Below, piece after piece: positions 41,842 to 50,739 of a DNA stretch of 64,000 nt. The stretch's first letter is position 1. Every line of letters starts with the position of its first letter. The translations under genes were made by a program, and so were the position numbers. The notes below the pieces were generated by a model. It searched no databases, was not told the origin of the DNA, and saw nothing but the letters and a program-made list of their open reading frames with translations. Source of the stretch: Ruminococcus sp. YE71 (GTDB lineage Bacteria > Bacillota > Clostridia > Oscillospirales > Ruminococcaceae); the NCBI RefSeq assembly GCF_900119155.1, contig NZ_FPIR01000003.1, forward strand, positions 186,001-250,000, written 5' to 3'.

Positions 41842-42297
41842 TCACTCCTTCGTGAGCGTTTCGAGGAGAGCCTTGCAGCCCGTCAGGATGTCGTTATACG
41901 CGATGTCGAACCTGCGGCTGTACCACGGGTCATCCACATCCTTCCCCGAACCCGCAAAGCTCAGCAGCTTCACTATCTTGCCGTCGGGGTCGTCGCGGAA
42001 AATGTACGATATATTGCGGCGGTTGAAGTCGTCCATGTACACGAACATATCCCACTTGCCGTAGTCCGTGGGTTTCAGCCGCACCGCGGTCTTGCCCTTG
42101 CAGGACAGCCCGTGCTCCGCAAGTATGCTTTTTGCAGGCGGATAAACGGAGTTTCCGATCTCCTCCGACGATGTCGCCGCCGAAGCTATCTCAAACTCGT
42201 CCTCCAGCCCCGCCTTCTTCACCAGGTCTTTCATTATAAACTCCGCCATCGGCGAACGGCAGATGTTGCCGTGGCACACAAACATTATCCTATTCAT
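41842..42297 (-). CDS. Low-molecular-weight protein tyrosine phosphatase
   Basis: 151 aa from ATG 42297 (GAAGGAAGG upstream); the frame extends further left of the start into repeat sequence and that part is rejected. Active-site loop VCHGNICRSPMAE (C-X5-R-S, residues 7-19) and the general-acid aspartate in KDVDDPWYSRRF. Normal family length. In Firmicutes such enzymes dephosphorylate tyrosine kinases of polysaccharide synthesis or protein arginine phosphates; no partner kinase is nearby. Confidence 0.93.
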   Translation of the reverse strand: MNRIMFVCHGNICRSPMAEFIMKDLVKKAGLEDEFEIASAATSSEEIGNSVYPPAKSILAEHGLSCKGKTAVRLKPTDYGKWDMFVYMDDFNRRNISYIFRDDPDGKIVKLLSFAGSGKDVDDPWYSRRFDIAYNDILTGCKALLETLTKE

Positions 42298-42329
42298 TTT
42301 TTTGTCCTTCCTTCTTAATGTGTGAGTTT

Positions 42330-42378
42330 TACCGTGGGAAACCCTTCTGAAGAAAGGTCTCCCCCAATACAAGACCCG
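42330..42378. repeat. Short copy of the border repeat
   Basis: GTGGGAAACCCTTCTGAAGAAAGG, TCTCCCCCAA and AGACCCGCACTCACCC, between the phosphatase and the AraC-fusion gene. Confidence 0.6.
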
Positions 42379-42381
42379 CAC

Positions 42382-44103
42382 TCACCCTTTTCTCCGCGCA
42401 TCACGGCGATATTCGGTGGGAGTCTGACGGGTGATGCGTTTGAACTGCTTCATGAAATAGCTTTCGGTGGAGTAGCCGCAGGCCGCCGATATTTCCGAGA
42501 GTGAGAGGTCGGTATCGGCGAGGAGGTGTTTGGCTGCATCCACGCGAAATTCGATCAGATCCTCGAACAGGCTTTTGCCGAACATCTGCTTGTAGTGCTT
42601 TTGCAGGGTGCTTTTGGACAGGCCGCTTTCCTCGCAGAGGGTCTCGACCGTCCACTGTTCGGTGGGGGCTTCGCGGAGTTTTTCGCGCAGTCGGATGAGT
42701 TTTTCATTCAGCTCGGAGCGGTTTCGGCTGCGCACCGACTCCTCATCGGCGCAGTCGGGAGCGTCGGGCCTGCCGAGGTACAGCCTGTCAAGCGCCTGCG
42801 TCAGCACCGTGACATAGTGCAGCCAGTTCTCGTCGTAGACGCGGCCGTGCTCCCCGAACGAGAGGGATATCATCCCGAACTGCCGCGAATTCAGGTGCAG
42901 CGGCGAGACGAACACTATCTCGGGGTCGGGACTGCCCGAAAGGAACGCCGCCGCACTTTTCGCAGACGGAACGCTATTGTGTATCTGCGGCACACCGTCC
43001 GCATCGCAGGAAGCGGCAAGGCGATATTCACCCGATCGTCCGCAGATGAAAATACGCACCCTCTTCATCTGAAAGATAGTTTTGCTATGGTGCAGGGCGC
43101 TTTCCAGAAGCTCGGGGAGCGTTTTCGCCTGTGCAAGCGCAGGCGCCATGCTGACGCCGAACATATACTCCGACCACATCCGCGGCACGGCAGTGTCGGT
43201 ATCGGTCGGGATCGGCTGAGGGGGGATGTTCGTGCAGCCGCAGGAGCTGCCGATCAGGAAACCGCTTCTCTTCCGCGCCGCCTTGCTGCACAGAAGTCCC
43301 GTCATATTGCGGTACAGGCGGCGGACGGCATCGGTGCCGAGGTGGAAATGGTCACGCTCGTAGGTAGTGAGGGTGACGTCAACGTTCGAGGTGAAGGGGT
43401 AGCCGTCATAGCCCGTCACGGCAACGTCCTCGGGCACGCGGACGCCGCCTGCTATCAGCGTTTTTATGAGGGAGACAGCCATGACGTCATTTCCGCAGAC
43501 GACCGCTTCGGGCATGGGGAGCCTGCCCGTCAGAAGTTTTTCGGCGTAGGGCAGGACGGAATCATACCAGAAAGTCCCGTACTCGAAATAGCTGTCGTCG
43601 AAATAGAGCCCGTGCTGTGTCATGCGGTCTTTCCATGCGCGCAGACGGGTCTGTGCCTGCTGACTGTCCGCGGGGCCCGTCAGGCAGTATATCTTCCGAT
43701 AGCCGTGGACTTCGATCAGATGCTCGACTACCCTGCCGAAATCGTCGTAATCGTCGTACTGCGTGCTGTCGAAAACGGGGTGAGTCTGCTCATCGACGGT
43801 CATCACGTATTTCTGTGTTTTCAGCAGGAGCCGTTCGATCTCCTCGGTCACGGCGGCGCCCATCGAAGGAGCGTCCTTCAGGTACAGGAACGCGTCTATC
43901 TCCCGAGCTTCGATATATCGGAATATCTCAAGCTCCGCCTGTGCGTGTTCGGGGGCGGCGCCTTCAAACTGTATCAGCGGCGCGAGGATGACCGCGTCAC
44001 ATCCGCAGAGCCGTATCTGACTGACCGCGCCACGGAGGATGTCCTTCATGTACATTTTCGCCAGCACGGGCGTGACGATGCCGATAAGCGGTCTTTTTTC
44101 CAT
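42382..44103 (-). CDS. Regulator with LacI-type sensor fused to AraC DNA-binding domain
   Basis: 573 aa. Residues 1-290 form a periplasmic-binding-protein-like (LacI/Peripla_BP_3) sensor without the usual N-terminal HTH: IGIVTPVLAKMYMKDILRG, EAVVCGNDVMAVSLIKTL, VAVTGYDGYPFTSNVDVTLT. A middle region of about 170 residues looks GAF-like but is not certain. The C-terminal 100 residues are an AraC-type double HTH (SGLSKSTLQKHYKQMFGKS, SEISAACGYSTESYFMKQF, RQTPTEYR). Probably a sugar-responsive activator; the target may be the divergent secreted protein genes at 44310 onward. Confidence 0.85.
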   Translation of the reverse strand: MEKRPLIGIVTPVLAKMYMKDILRGAVSQIRLCGCDAVILAPLIQFEGAAPEHAQAELEIFRYIEAREIDAFLYLKDAPSMGAAVTEEIERLLLKTQKYVMTVDEQTHPVFDSTQYDDYDDFGRVVEHLIEVHGYRKIYCLTGPADSQQAQTRLRAWKDRMTQHGLYFDDSYFEYGTFWYDSVLPYAEKLLTGRLPMPEAVVCGNDVMAVSLIKTLIAGGVRVPEDVAVTGYDGYPFTSNVDVTLTTYERDHFHLGTDAVRRLYRNMTGLLCSKAARKRSGFLIGSSCGCTNIPPQPIPTDTDTAVPRMWSEYMFGVSMAPALAQAKTLPELLESALHHSKTIFQMKRVRIFICGRSGEYRLAASCDADGVPQIHNSVPSAKSAAAFLSGSPDPEIVFVSPLHLNSRQFGMISLSFGEHGRVYDENWLHYVTVLTQALDRLYLGRPDAPDCADEESVRSRNRSELNEKLIRLREKLREAPTEQWTVETLCEESGLSKSTLQKHYKQMFGKSLFEDLIEFRVDAAKHLLADTDLSLSEISAACGYSTESYFMKQFKRITRQTPTEYRRDARRKG

Positions 44104-44216
44104 ACGCTGTCACCTCCCGAAGGTCTGTTGTACTATTATATCACATTCTGTGCGAAAAATCAAGACGATATTGCATCTGATGGAAATAAAACTTTGTTAT
44201 TTCAGACAATTTTTAA

Positions 44217-44245
44217 TTGACAGCGTGAAATAAATATGTTACAAT
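44217..44245 (+). promoter_or_regulatory. Promoter of the secreted metallopeptidase gene
   Basis: TTGACA (44217-44222), 17-base spacer, TACAAT (44240-44245). Confidence 0.8.
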
Positions 44246-44309
44246 GTAACCAATCCGAGGATTAAGTTAAAATATTTTGCAAAATTGTTAATAAAAGGAG
44301 GACTAAGAA

Positions 44310-45809
44310 ATGCAAATAAAGAAGATCGCCGCTCTGACAGCGGCGGCAGTAATGTGCATGAGCACGATGGCGGCACAGGCAGCACCGTTCACAGCGGTCA
44401 CGGTCTCCGCGGAAACTATCGCCGATATGCCGTCGAAATATCAGAGCGCGGCGGACTGGATATGGCAGAACCGCGTAGTGAGGGAAAACTCCACGGGTTC
44501 GCAGACACGCCGCTGGAACTCGCTCTTCGACCAGATAATTGACGGCAAGGGCACACTGAACTACGTCGTCCGCTGGCACTCCACCAAGACCATCACCTAC
44601 GAACAGCGCCGGAAGCTTGAGACCGCGCTGGACGACTGCGTGAACGCATGGACAGACTGGCTGGTGGGCTATGAGGAATGGCCTTATCAGCACGTTGATG
44701 TGAACATCGTCGGCTGGGCTGTGGCGGACAAGTCCCTGCTACTCGACCTTCATCCCGACGAGGTAGTCTATACCAACACGGAGCAGTACGTGATACAGCC
44801 GGGCGAGAGCAGTCAGATACCGACGGTCATGGCGAGTGCGCCTTCCGAGCTGTCGAGGTTCGACCACTTCACGGACGAGAACTATCAGTACCCCGGCGGA
44901 CTCGACAAACGCTTCGATATGTACCTATGGGCGACTCAGGGCTTCCCCGAGATAGGCGGATGCGGCGGCGACTGGGGTCAGAGACTCGGCGACAGCTACT
45001 ACCTCGGGCTGGCGAACGGCACTGCCACTCCCCACGTCCAGATCCACGAACTGGGTCACGGATTCGGGTTCACCGACTTCTACGGCGGCGAGGGCGCGTC
45101 GGACGGATTCCCCCCCGGAGGTTTCCCCGTTGAAGGCGGCGGCTCGATCATGATGGCAGGCTCTTCAAGCGTCATCACCGATTTCGACGGCTGGTTCATG
45201 CGCTACACCTGGAGCAAGATAAAGGACGAAAAGGGCCGCTTCGACCTGAAAAACGCACAGCCCTCAAAGCCGACGACCGCCACCGCCGAGTTCACCGACA
45301 AGATAACGAACATCAGCGTTCAGAGCGGCGGATACTCCACCATCACCTTCGCGGACAACGGCACCTACCGCTTCCCTGCGACGGGCTACTTCGACAGCGA
45401 CAGCAAGAACCTCGCGTTCTACGAGGCAGGTGACACGGTGTCCATAAAGTTCACATACAGCACCGCCGACTCCGAGATAAAGAACATCGAGTCCTTACAG
45501 CTTATCGAAAACGTCCATAACGACAGCGTTTACGTCAGCGATGCCAGGGTGGAGTACAGCGAGGCGACCCATCAGGTAAGGCTCACATGGTCGCCTGTGG
45601 AGGGTGCGGAGAAATATGCCGTTGCAGTATATTTTTCGGGCAAGTGGAGGATCTACGCCCCAAGCATCCCGGCTTCGACAACGAGCTACACCTCGCCCAA
45701 GAACCTTGCGCCCAACAAGTCCTACAAGGTCGCTGTCGCAGTCAAGGTCAACGGCGAATGGAACGCCGCCGAGGCTGTCAAGCACCCCCTGACCATCACC
45801 ATCAGGTAA
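44310..45809 (+). CDS. Secreted zinc metallopeptidase with C-terminal FN3-like domain
   Basis: 499 aa. Signal peptide in residues 1-37 (KKIAALTAAAVMCMSTMAAQA). Zinc site HELGHGFGFTD at about residues 247-257, an HExxHxxGxxD pattern with aspartate as third ligand as in snapalysin, and a Met-turn-like GGGSIMMAG some 27 residues later, both of the metzincin kind. The last 85 residues (ARVEYSEATHQVRLTWSPVE... YKVAVAVKVNGEW) resemble FN3. RBS AAAGGAGG. No dockerin, unlike the neighbouring galactanase. Substrate could be host or plant glycoprotein; unknown. Confidence 0.75.
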   Translation: MQIKKIAALTAAAVMCMSTMAAQAAPFTAVTVSAETIADMPSKYQSAADWIWQNRVVRENSTGSQTRRWNSLFDQIIDGKGTLNYVVRWHSTKTITYEQRRKLETALDDCVNAWTDWLVGYEEWPYQHVDVNIVGWAVADKSLLLDLHPDEVVYTNTEQYVIQPGESSQIPTVMASAPSELSRFDHFTDENYQYPGGLDKRFDMYLWATQGFPEIGGCGGDWGQRLGDSYYLGLANGTATPHVQIHELGHGFGFTDFYGGEGASDGFPPGGFPVEGGGSIMMAGSSSVITDFDGWFMRYTWSKIKDEKGRFDLKNAQPSKPTTATAEFTDKITNISVQSGGYSTITFADNGTYRFPATGYFDSDSKNLAFYEAGDTVSIKFTYSTADSEIKNIESLQLIENVHNDSVYVSDARVEYSEATHQVRLTWSPVEGAEKYAVAVYFSGKWRIYAPSIPASTTSYTSPKNLAPNKSYKVAVAVKVNGEWNAAEAVKHPLTITIR

Positions 45810-45844
45810 GGTGCGCTGTGATCGTGCTTTTTTATCGGATAAAG

Positions 45845-45873
45845 TTGACAAACGGTAAAATAACTGGTATAAT
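45845..45873 (+). promoter_or_regulatory. Promoter of the GH53 gene
   Basis: TTGACA (45845-45850), 17-base spacer, TATAAT (45868-45873). Confidence 0.85.
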
Positions 45874-45923
45874 AATAACGTAAAATGGCAGTTTTACAGA
45901 ATATTATCTATGCGAGGACGATC

Positions 45924-47504
45924 ATGAAAACAAAAATTTTTCAGCGCGCAGTAAAGATCTGCGCAGGACTGACCGCATCCGTACTGATGCTGACTTCGTC
46001 CGCACTTACGGTGACGTCATCCGCTTTTTCACAGGCAAGACCTGCCGCCGCCTACAGCAAGAGCGTGACCTTCGAGTCTTTTCCTTCGGCTGTCAACGGC
46101 GGCGAGCCTATCCGCGGCGTGGACATCTCCTCGATAATCTCTATCGAGGAAGCAGGTGTCGTTTTCCATGACGACAGCGGAAGAGAAGAGGACATTTTCC
46201 GCGTGCTGTACGACCACGATGTGAACTACATCCGCGTGCGCGTGTGGAACGAGCCGAACGACGGCAAGGGTCACAGCTACGGCGGCGGAAACAACGACGT
46301 GAACACCGCCTGCGAGATCGGCAGACGCGCCGCAAAATACGGCATGAAGCTGCTGGTGGACATACAGTATTCCGACTTCTGGGCGGACCCTGCCAAGCAG
46401 ACCCGCCCGAAATACTGGGCCGCTCACGACCATAACACTCTCTCGGGGGAGATATACAAGTGGACGACCTGGGTGCTGACCGCCATCACCGAGGCCGGCG
46501 GCGACATCGGCATGGTGCAGGTCGGCAACGAGACCAACTGCTTCTTCTGCGGCGAGAAGGATATGTACAAGATCTGCGACCTCTTCGCAAGCGGCGACAA
46601 GGCGGTGCGCGACTTTGACAAGAACATCCTGATCGCGCATCACTTCGCGAACCCTTCAAACGCCGATCACTACTACTGGTACGCGAAGGTCATGAACGAG
46701 TGCAAGCTCGATTACGACGTCTTTGCGACTTCCTACTACCCCTACTGGCACGGCACCGCCGAGAACCTCACAAACGTGCTAAGGACTATCGGCAACACCT
46801 ACGGCAAGTACGTCATGGTGGCTGAAACGGCGTATCCGTACACTTCCGAGGACGGCGACGGTTTCGGGAACGTGGTCTCCGCAGGTTCGGGCGGCGCAGA
46901 TCTTCGGTATGATATCTCCGCGGACGGACAGGCGGAATGTCTGACGGATGTCTTTCAGGCTGTGGCGAACTGCGGCGATAAGGGCATAGGCGCATTCTAC
47001 TGGGAACCTGCATGGCTGGGCGTCAGCGGCATTTCCTGGTGGGAGCAGAAGGATAAGTGGGCGCAGTACGGCTCGGGCTGGGCGACGGATTATGCCGCCG
47101 AGTACGACCCCGATGCGACTTCGGCAGGCGGTTCGTCCTACGACAATCAGGCGCTGTTCGACTTCAGTGGTCATCCGCTGGATTCGCTCGACGTGTTCAC
47201 ACGCGTCTACCCGAAAAAACAGAAGCCCCACATCGACGACCCCCACAATTTCAAGATCACCCGTCTGTACGGCGACCTCGACGGCGACAATGAGATCACC
47301 GAGAGCGAACTCTCGCTTCTGGAACGTGCCGTCGTGAACGACTACGTACCCGACGAGGAACAGTCGGTGCTGGGCGACCTCAACATGGACAGCAGTGTGG
47401 ATGTCATGGATGTCATCCTGCTGGACAGATACCTGCACGAAGGCGGCCTTTCGGCGAATTGGAAGACTGTCATCGGCGAAAAAACAGTCTTTGAGCGCAA
47501 GTGA
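45924..47504 (+). CDS. Secreted GH53 endo-beta-1,4-galactanase with type I dockerin
   Basis: 526 aa from ATG 45924 (GAGGACG upstream), because the signal peptide (KTKIFQRAVKICAGLTASVL... SSAFSQARPAAA) starts there; an in-frame ATG at 45885 is upstream of it. GH53 domain about residues 55-400: RGVDISSIISIEEAG, acid/base glutamate in MVQVGNETNCFF, nucleophile glutamate in VMVAETAYPYT. The C-terminal 60 residues are a dockerin with two calcium-binding repeats, GDLDGDNEITESELSLLERA and GDLNMDSSVDVMDVILLDRY. It cleaves beta-1,4-galactan side chains of pectin and can plug into a cohesin scaffold outside the cell. Confidence 0.93.
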   Translation: MKTKIFQRAVKICAGLTASVLMLTSSALTVTSSAFSQARPAAAYSKSVTFESFPSAVNGGEPIRGVDISSIISIEEAGVVFHDDSGREEDIFRVLYDHDVNYIRVRVWNEPNDGKGHSYGGGNNDVNTACEIGRRAAKYGMKLLVDIQYSDFWADPAKQTRPKYWAAHDHNTLSGEIYKWTTWVLTAITEAGGDIGMVQVGNETNCFFCGEKDMYKICDLFASGDKAVRDFDKNILIAHHFANPSNADHYYWYAKVMNECKLDYDVFATSYYPYWHGTAENLTNVLRTIGNTYGKYVMVAETAYPYTSEDGDGFGNVVSAGSGGADLRYDISADGQAECLTDVFQAVANCGDKGIGAFYWEPAWLGVSGISWWEQKDKWAQYGSGWATDYAAEYDPDATSAGGSSYDNQALFDFSGHPLDSLDVFTRVYPKKQKPHIDDPHNFKITRLYGDLDGDNEITESELSLLERAVVNDYVPDEEQSVLGDLNMDSSVDVMDVILLDRYLHEGGLSANWKTVIGEKTVFERK

Positions 47505-47536
47505 CAAACAGCTTAAAAAGCGCTGATATTCCGCGG

Positions 47537-47569
47537 TATCCGCATAATGTGGATGCTGCGGATATTTTT
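47537..47569 (+). terminator. Terminator after GH53 gene
   Basis: TATCCGC (47537-47543) pairs with GCGGATA (47558-47564), then TTTTTA. Confidence 0.75.
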
Positions 47570-47596
47570 ATCCTCTTGTACATGGGCGGAAAACAC

Positions 47597-47625
47597 TTGA
47601 ATTTTCTGGAAGCATATGGTATAAT
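47597..47625 (+). promoter_or_regulatory. Promoter of the Tim44-like protein gene
   Basis: TTGAAT (47597-47602), 17-base spacer, TATAAT (47620-47625). Confidence 0.75.
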
Positions 47626-47679
47626 ATTCAAGGCAGGCGGATGCCCTGCCCGTACATCACAGAAAAAGAGGGACAACAC

Positions 47680-48909
47680 ATGGATATACTCGGATTCAAG
47701 ATCACCGAAAACCACGATCTGAAACAGCCCTACAACAAGTTCGCAGGTCAGCTGTCGAAGTGGTACAACGGCGGAGAGATCCCCGTGCTCGCGAGTCAGG
47801 ATATGCGCCTTACTCTCGAATTGCAGCGGCAGAAGCTGAGGTCGCTGGGCCTGGATATGAAATGCGGTCTCACCACCGTGCAGAGCAAGTACGGCGATAC
47901 GGGCGGTCTGACCTACTGCGACAGGATATTCTCGAACAGCATCGTCAGCGGAAACGCCCAGCTCAACAGGAGCATCAGCGACAAGTCGCAGGGGGTCATC
48001 TTCGACGAAAAGCTCGGCATCACCGCCGTGATACAGGATCTGAAAGGGGAGACACGACCCAGTGCCGACATGGCGCTGTGCTGTCCCCACTGCGGCGCAC
48101 CCTCGACCCTCGGCGAGCTTGAGAGCGGATGCAGATTCTGCGACACGCAGTTCCTGATGAGCGAGCTTTTCCCGAAGGTGATGAACATTTTCATCGGAAG
48201 AAAGAAGGACAACTCGCCGAAGAACAAGCGCGACTTTGCGATATGTCTGGCGGTCGGCATCGTCCCGATGCTCATCTACGCTCTCATCAGCGGCTCGGAC
48301 AGTCTTGCCGAAACTATCGCCGCAGGGATCATTACAGGCGGCGTCATCGGCGTCTCGCTGTTCGTGTTCAAGAAGATGATCGAGACGTTCGCGCTGATGG
48401 GCAAGACCGCGAGAGGCGGTTCGCAGGCGCTGTCGTCGGTGCATTATCTGAGCAAGATCAAGCGTCACGACCCCGAGTTCTCCACCGAGTATTTCCGCGA
48501 CAAGGCTATCTCGCTGTTCAGAATGGCTGTCTACAGCAAGAACGCCGGGGAGCTGACCTGCTGCAAGTGTCAGTGCCCGAAGAAGCTGGCGGACATCATC
48601 GAAGCGGACATCTACAATTTCGGCGTGAACAGCTGTAAGATAAAGGACGAGGTCTGCAACGCGGATGTCACCCTCTATCTCGACACGCTCCACTACAAAA
48701 ACGGGAAGATAAAGGACAGGACGGACAAGGTACGCATGAATATGCGCAAGCGGATAAAGAAGCCGACCGAGCTGGGTTTCTCGTTCAGGGCGGTCAGCTG
48801 TCCCTCCTGCGGTGCGAGCTTCGACGCCCACAAAGCCAAAGCCTGCCCGTTCTGTCACGCCGAGTACGACATCGAGGAAAACGACTGGGTGGTCACAGAT
48901 ATTCGGTGA
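47680..48909 (+). CDS. Zinc-ribbon, membrane-anchored Tim44-like protein
   Basis: 409 aa from ATG 47680 (AGAGGG upstream). First zinc ribbon CCPHCGAP... CRFC at about residues 134-158, two hydrophobic segments (AICLAVGIVPMLIYALI and IAAGIITGGVIGVSLFVF, about 187-230), a Tim44-like domain (STEYFRDKAISLFRMAVYS, about 265-360), and a second zinc ribbon at the end (CPSCGASFD, CPFCHAEY). Function unknown; Tim44-like domains in bacteria are lipid- or peptide-binding. It shares the double-CxxC style with the 1015-aa protein at 14120. A terminator follows. Confidence 0.75.
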   Translation: MDILGFKITENHDLKQPYNKFAGQLSKWYNGGEIPVLASQDMRLTLELQRQKLRSLGLDMKCGLTTVQSKYGDTGGLTYCDRIFSNSIVSGNAQLNRSISDKSQGVIFDEKLGITAVIQDLKGETRPSADMALCCPHCGAPSTLGELESGCRFCDTQFLMSELFPKVMNIFIGRKKDNSPKNKRDFAICLAVGIVPMLIYALISGSDSLAETIAAGIITGGVIGVSLFVFKKMIETFALMGKTARGGSQALSSVHYLSKIKRHDPEFSTEYFRDKAISLFRMAVYSKNAGELTCCKCQCPKKLADIIEADIYNFGVNSCKIKDEVCNADVTLYLDTLHYKNGKIKDRTDKVRMNMRKRIKKPTELGFSFRAVSCPSCGASFDAHKAKACPFCHAEYDIEENDWVVTDIR

Positions 48910-48942
48910 CGATCGGTTCACGCATTTAAGATACCATTCCAA

Positions 48943-48976
48943 AAGGCACGGCAGATGTGTTTTTCTGCCGTGCCTT
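48943..48976. terminator. Bidirectional terminator
   Basis: AAGGCACGGCAGA, eight-base loop, TCTGCCGTGCCTT; 13-bp perfect stem between convergent genes. Confidence 0.85.
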
Positions 48977-48987
48977 ACTGTCTGACC

Positions 48988-49047
48988 TTATTTCGGAAAT
49001 CCGTTGACCGCAACATATACCGCAAAGATGATGATGTCTATCGCCAT
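48988..49047 (-). pseudogene. Duplicated tail of the XRE gene, now a 19-codon fragment
   Basis: Minus strand reads M-AIDIIIFAVYVAVNGFPK-stop. The bases 48988-49046 match 54455-54513, the 3' end of the XRE regulator gene, at 58 of 59 positions (one A/C change). An ATG happens to precede it, so a 19-aa membrane peptide could be made, but no RBS is evident. It marks the left edge of an accessory block whose right edge is the intact gene. Confidence 0.7.
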
Positions 49048-49051
49048 GTCA

Positions 49052-49549
49052 TTAAAACAGAGTGCATATCCACGCCGCCAGTGCGGAGGCTGCGGGAAAA
49101 ATCACCAGCAGCTTGAGCAGCTGACTTCTGATATTGAAGCCGTATTTTCTGTTTGAATACACGCTTTCGACTTCGGGAAAGTAATGCTGAAAGAATCTGT
49201 ATCTCATAAGCAGAAAATAATCAAAGCAGACCATGTCATATATCTTGTATATCGAAAATATCAGCACGAACCGCAGAAAGAACTGCCCGAATGTAAATCC
49301 GCTGCGAAATCCGTCCCATATCGAGATAACGCCTACTCCTGCTATCATCAGAAAGCTGAAAGCCATCAGCGCCCAGCCGATAACTCGCGCACCGTAGAAC
49401 AGCTCTGTCTCTCTCGGCTTGATAACCTCCTGCGCTTCCTTTGGTGCCGAAGAGAAAAACTTTTTATCCTGAATAAAAGCGACCGCAGAAAGCAGCATCA
49501 GGGATATCGCTGCGCAGAATACTATCGCTAAAAATATCGTTAAAAGCAT
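49052..49549 (-). CDS. Membrane protein of unknown function
   Basis: 165 aa with four hydrophobic segments: residues about 2-26 (LTIFLAIVFCAAISLMLL), 54-77 (VIGWALMAFSFLMIAGVGV), 88-108 (FFLRFVLIFSIYKIYDMV) and 145-163. Family not recognised. Its start overlaps the stop of the alpha/beta hydrolase gene by one base, so it is coupled to that gene; it may be an immunity-like or transport partner, but nothing in the sequence shows it. Confidence 0.65.
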   Translation of the reverse strand: MLLTIFLAIVFCAAISLMLLSAVAFIQDKKFFSSAPKEAQEVIKPRETELFYGARVIGWALMAFSFLMIAGVGVISIWDGFRSGFTFGQFFLRFVLIFSIYKIYDMVCFDYFLLMRYRFFQHYFPEVESVYSNRKYGFNIRSQLLKLLVIFPAASALAAWICTLF

Positions 49550-50472
49550 TATATCTCACCTCGCTCGCCGTTCAGCCACCTTATTATCTCCCTCTCCGAC
49601 AGCTCGAATGCCCTCATGCACACCGCTCTGTCGGTCAGGAAGCTGCGGTAGACAAGCCCGATAAGCGGTACCGCCGCATACAGCAGCCGTTCGCGCTTTC
49701 TGTTCGGCATTACGCCTATAAGGTGGCTCGCCTTCGGGAAGATCAGCGCCTTGCAGTCTTTCTCATATGCTGCATTGTCAAGCCGCTTTTTCATATATCT
49801 GACAGAATATTCAGACCACCACGCTTCATCGTGACCGCCCGCTATCATCAACACTCTTGCATCTGACTTTTCGATATGCAGAGCGGCTTGTTCCACACGC
49901 TGTTTATCCCTGTATGCGTCACGGTAAGCACACCACATCCTCGTGACCCTGCGCCCCTCCTCGTCGTCGTAAACATATCTCATCATGCCGCCCGATGAAA
50001 AATCGGCTGTAACGTATGGGATATCCTCGCCGTTGAACGTCGCGACCGAACGTCCTGTCATCGTCTTTTTGTCGGCAAGCGTACCCTCGAACGGAACGTG
50101 AGTCGGAGAACAAAGAACCAGGCTGTCAATACCACCGAAATGCTCCGCCGCAAGTACAGCGAAGACCGTTCCCATCGACATTCCGTAAATGCTTATGCTT
50201 TTGAAGCCCATATCTCTCAGTGTGCCGATAGCCGCACCGAACATCTCCAGCGGAATGCGGTCGGGAGAATCGTGGAGACCCTCCGCCCCGAACAGCGAGA
50301 CCGACAGTCCCGCAAAGCCGAGATCTGCAAAACGCTCGGCTATCATCCTACCGGGAAGCAGACTCTTTTCGCCGCCCATTATGACGATAACGGCTCTGTC
50401 CGAACCTGCGTCGGGCTGTACCAGATGACCTGCAAAGCCGTGATCGGTCATATTATAATGCCTGTATTTCAT
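49549..50472 (-). CDS. Alpha/beta hydrolase, acyl-CoA thioesterase/BAAT C-terminal type
   Basis: 307 aa. Nucleophile elbow IYGMSMGTVFAVLAAEH (serine near residue 98), acidic residue in LMIAGGHDEAWWSEY, histidine in FPKASHLIGVMP; the layout matches bile acid-CoA:amino acid N-acyltransferase C-terminal domain hydrolases. Strong RBS AAGGAGG lies inside the end of the preceding small ORF. Second gene of a three-gene unit controlled by a promoter at 50759-50787 with a DtxR-like box on the start point. Substrate unknown. Confidence 0.8.
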   Translation of the reverse strand: MKYRHYNMTDHGFAGHLVQPDAGSDRAVIVIMGGEKSLLPGRMIAERFADLGFAGLSVSLFGAEGLHDSPDRIPLEMFGAAIGTLRDMGFKSISIYGMSMGTVFAVLAAEHFGGIDSLVLCSPTHVPFEGTLADKKTMTGRSVATFNGEDIPYVTADFSSGGMMRYVYDDEEGRRVTRMWCAYRDAYRDKQRVEQAALHIEKSDARVLMIAGGHDEAWWSEYSVRYMKKRLDNAAYEKDCKALIFPKASHLIGVMPNRKRERLLYAAVPLIGLVYRSFLTDRAVCMRAFELSEREIIRWLNGERGEI

Positions 50473-50705
50473 TACAGTCGTTCCTCCTTATCCCTGCCGC
50501 ACACGCAAGCCACAGATAACAGCATAAACGCTATCCCCCACGACTCTCCTCCTGCAAAAATGTGCCTGAATATCTGCTCGCCTGTCAATGCCGTCAAGCC
50601 TTTACCGAGTACCTGACATATCACAAAAAGCACAGCGTCCCCCTGAACGGGTGAACAGCTTGAACAGGTTCGGGAGCCTGCCGCCGAGACGGAATGCTTT
50701 TTCAA
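50472..50705 (-). CDS. Small hypothetical protein ahead of the hydrolase
   Basis: 77 aa from a TTG with weak support. Its stop overlaps the hydrolase ATG (TAATG). Residues 24-70 include two hydrophobic stretches (AVLFVICQVLG, GIAFMLLSVACVCG). The first 23 residues look out of character, while the alternate frame there reads KAFRLGGRLPNLFKLF, so this may be a membrane protein gene with a frameshift near 50630. An ATG in the region (ATGAAATATTGA) is followed at once by a stop. Confidence 0.4.
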   Translation of the reverse strand: MKKHSVSAAGSRTCSSCSPVQGDAVLFVICQVLGKGLTALTGEQIFRHIFAGGESWGIAFMLLSVACVCGRDKEERL

Positions 50706-50739
50706 TATTTCATTTTACCTGAATTTCATTTCCATTTGT

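Noticed and set aside
42526-44220. Plus-strand ORF of 564 codons
   Set aside because: Antisense to the LacI/AraC fusion regulator, whose domains are clear.
49052-50705. Toxin-antitoxin reading of the small membrane and hydrolase genes
   Set aside because: Sizes and the BAAT-type hydrolase domain do not fit any known toxin-antitoxin type.
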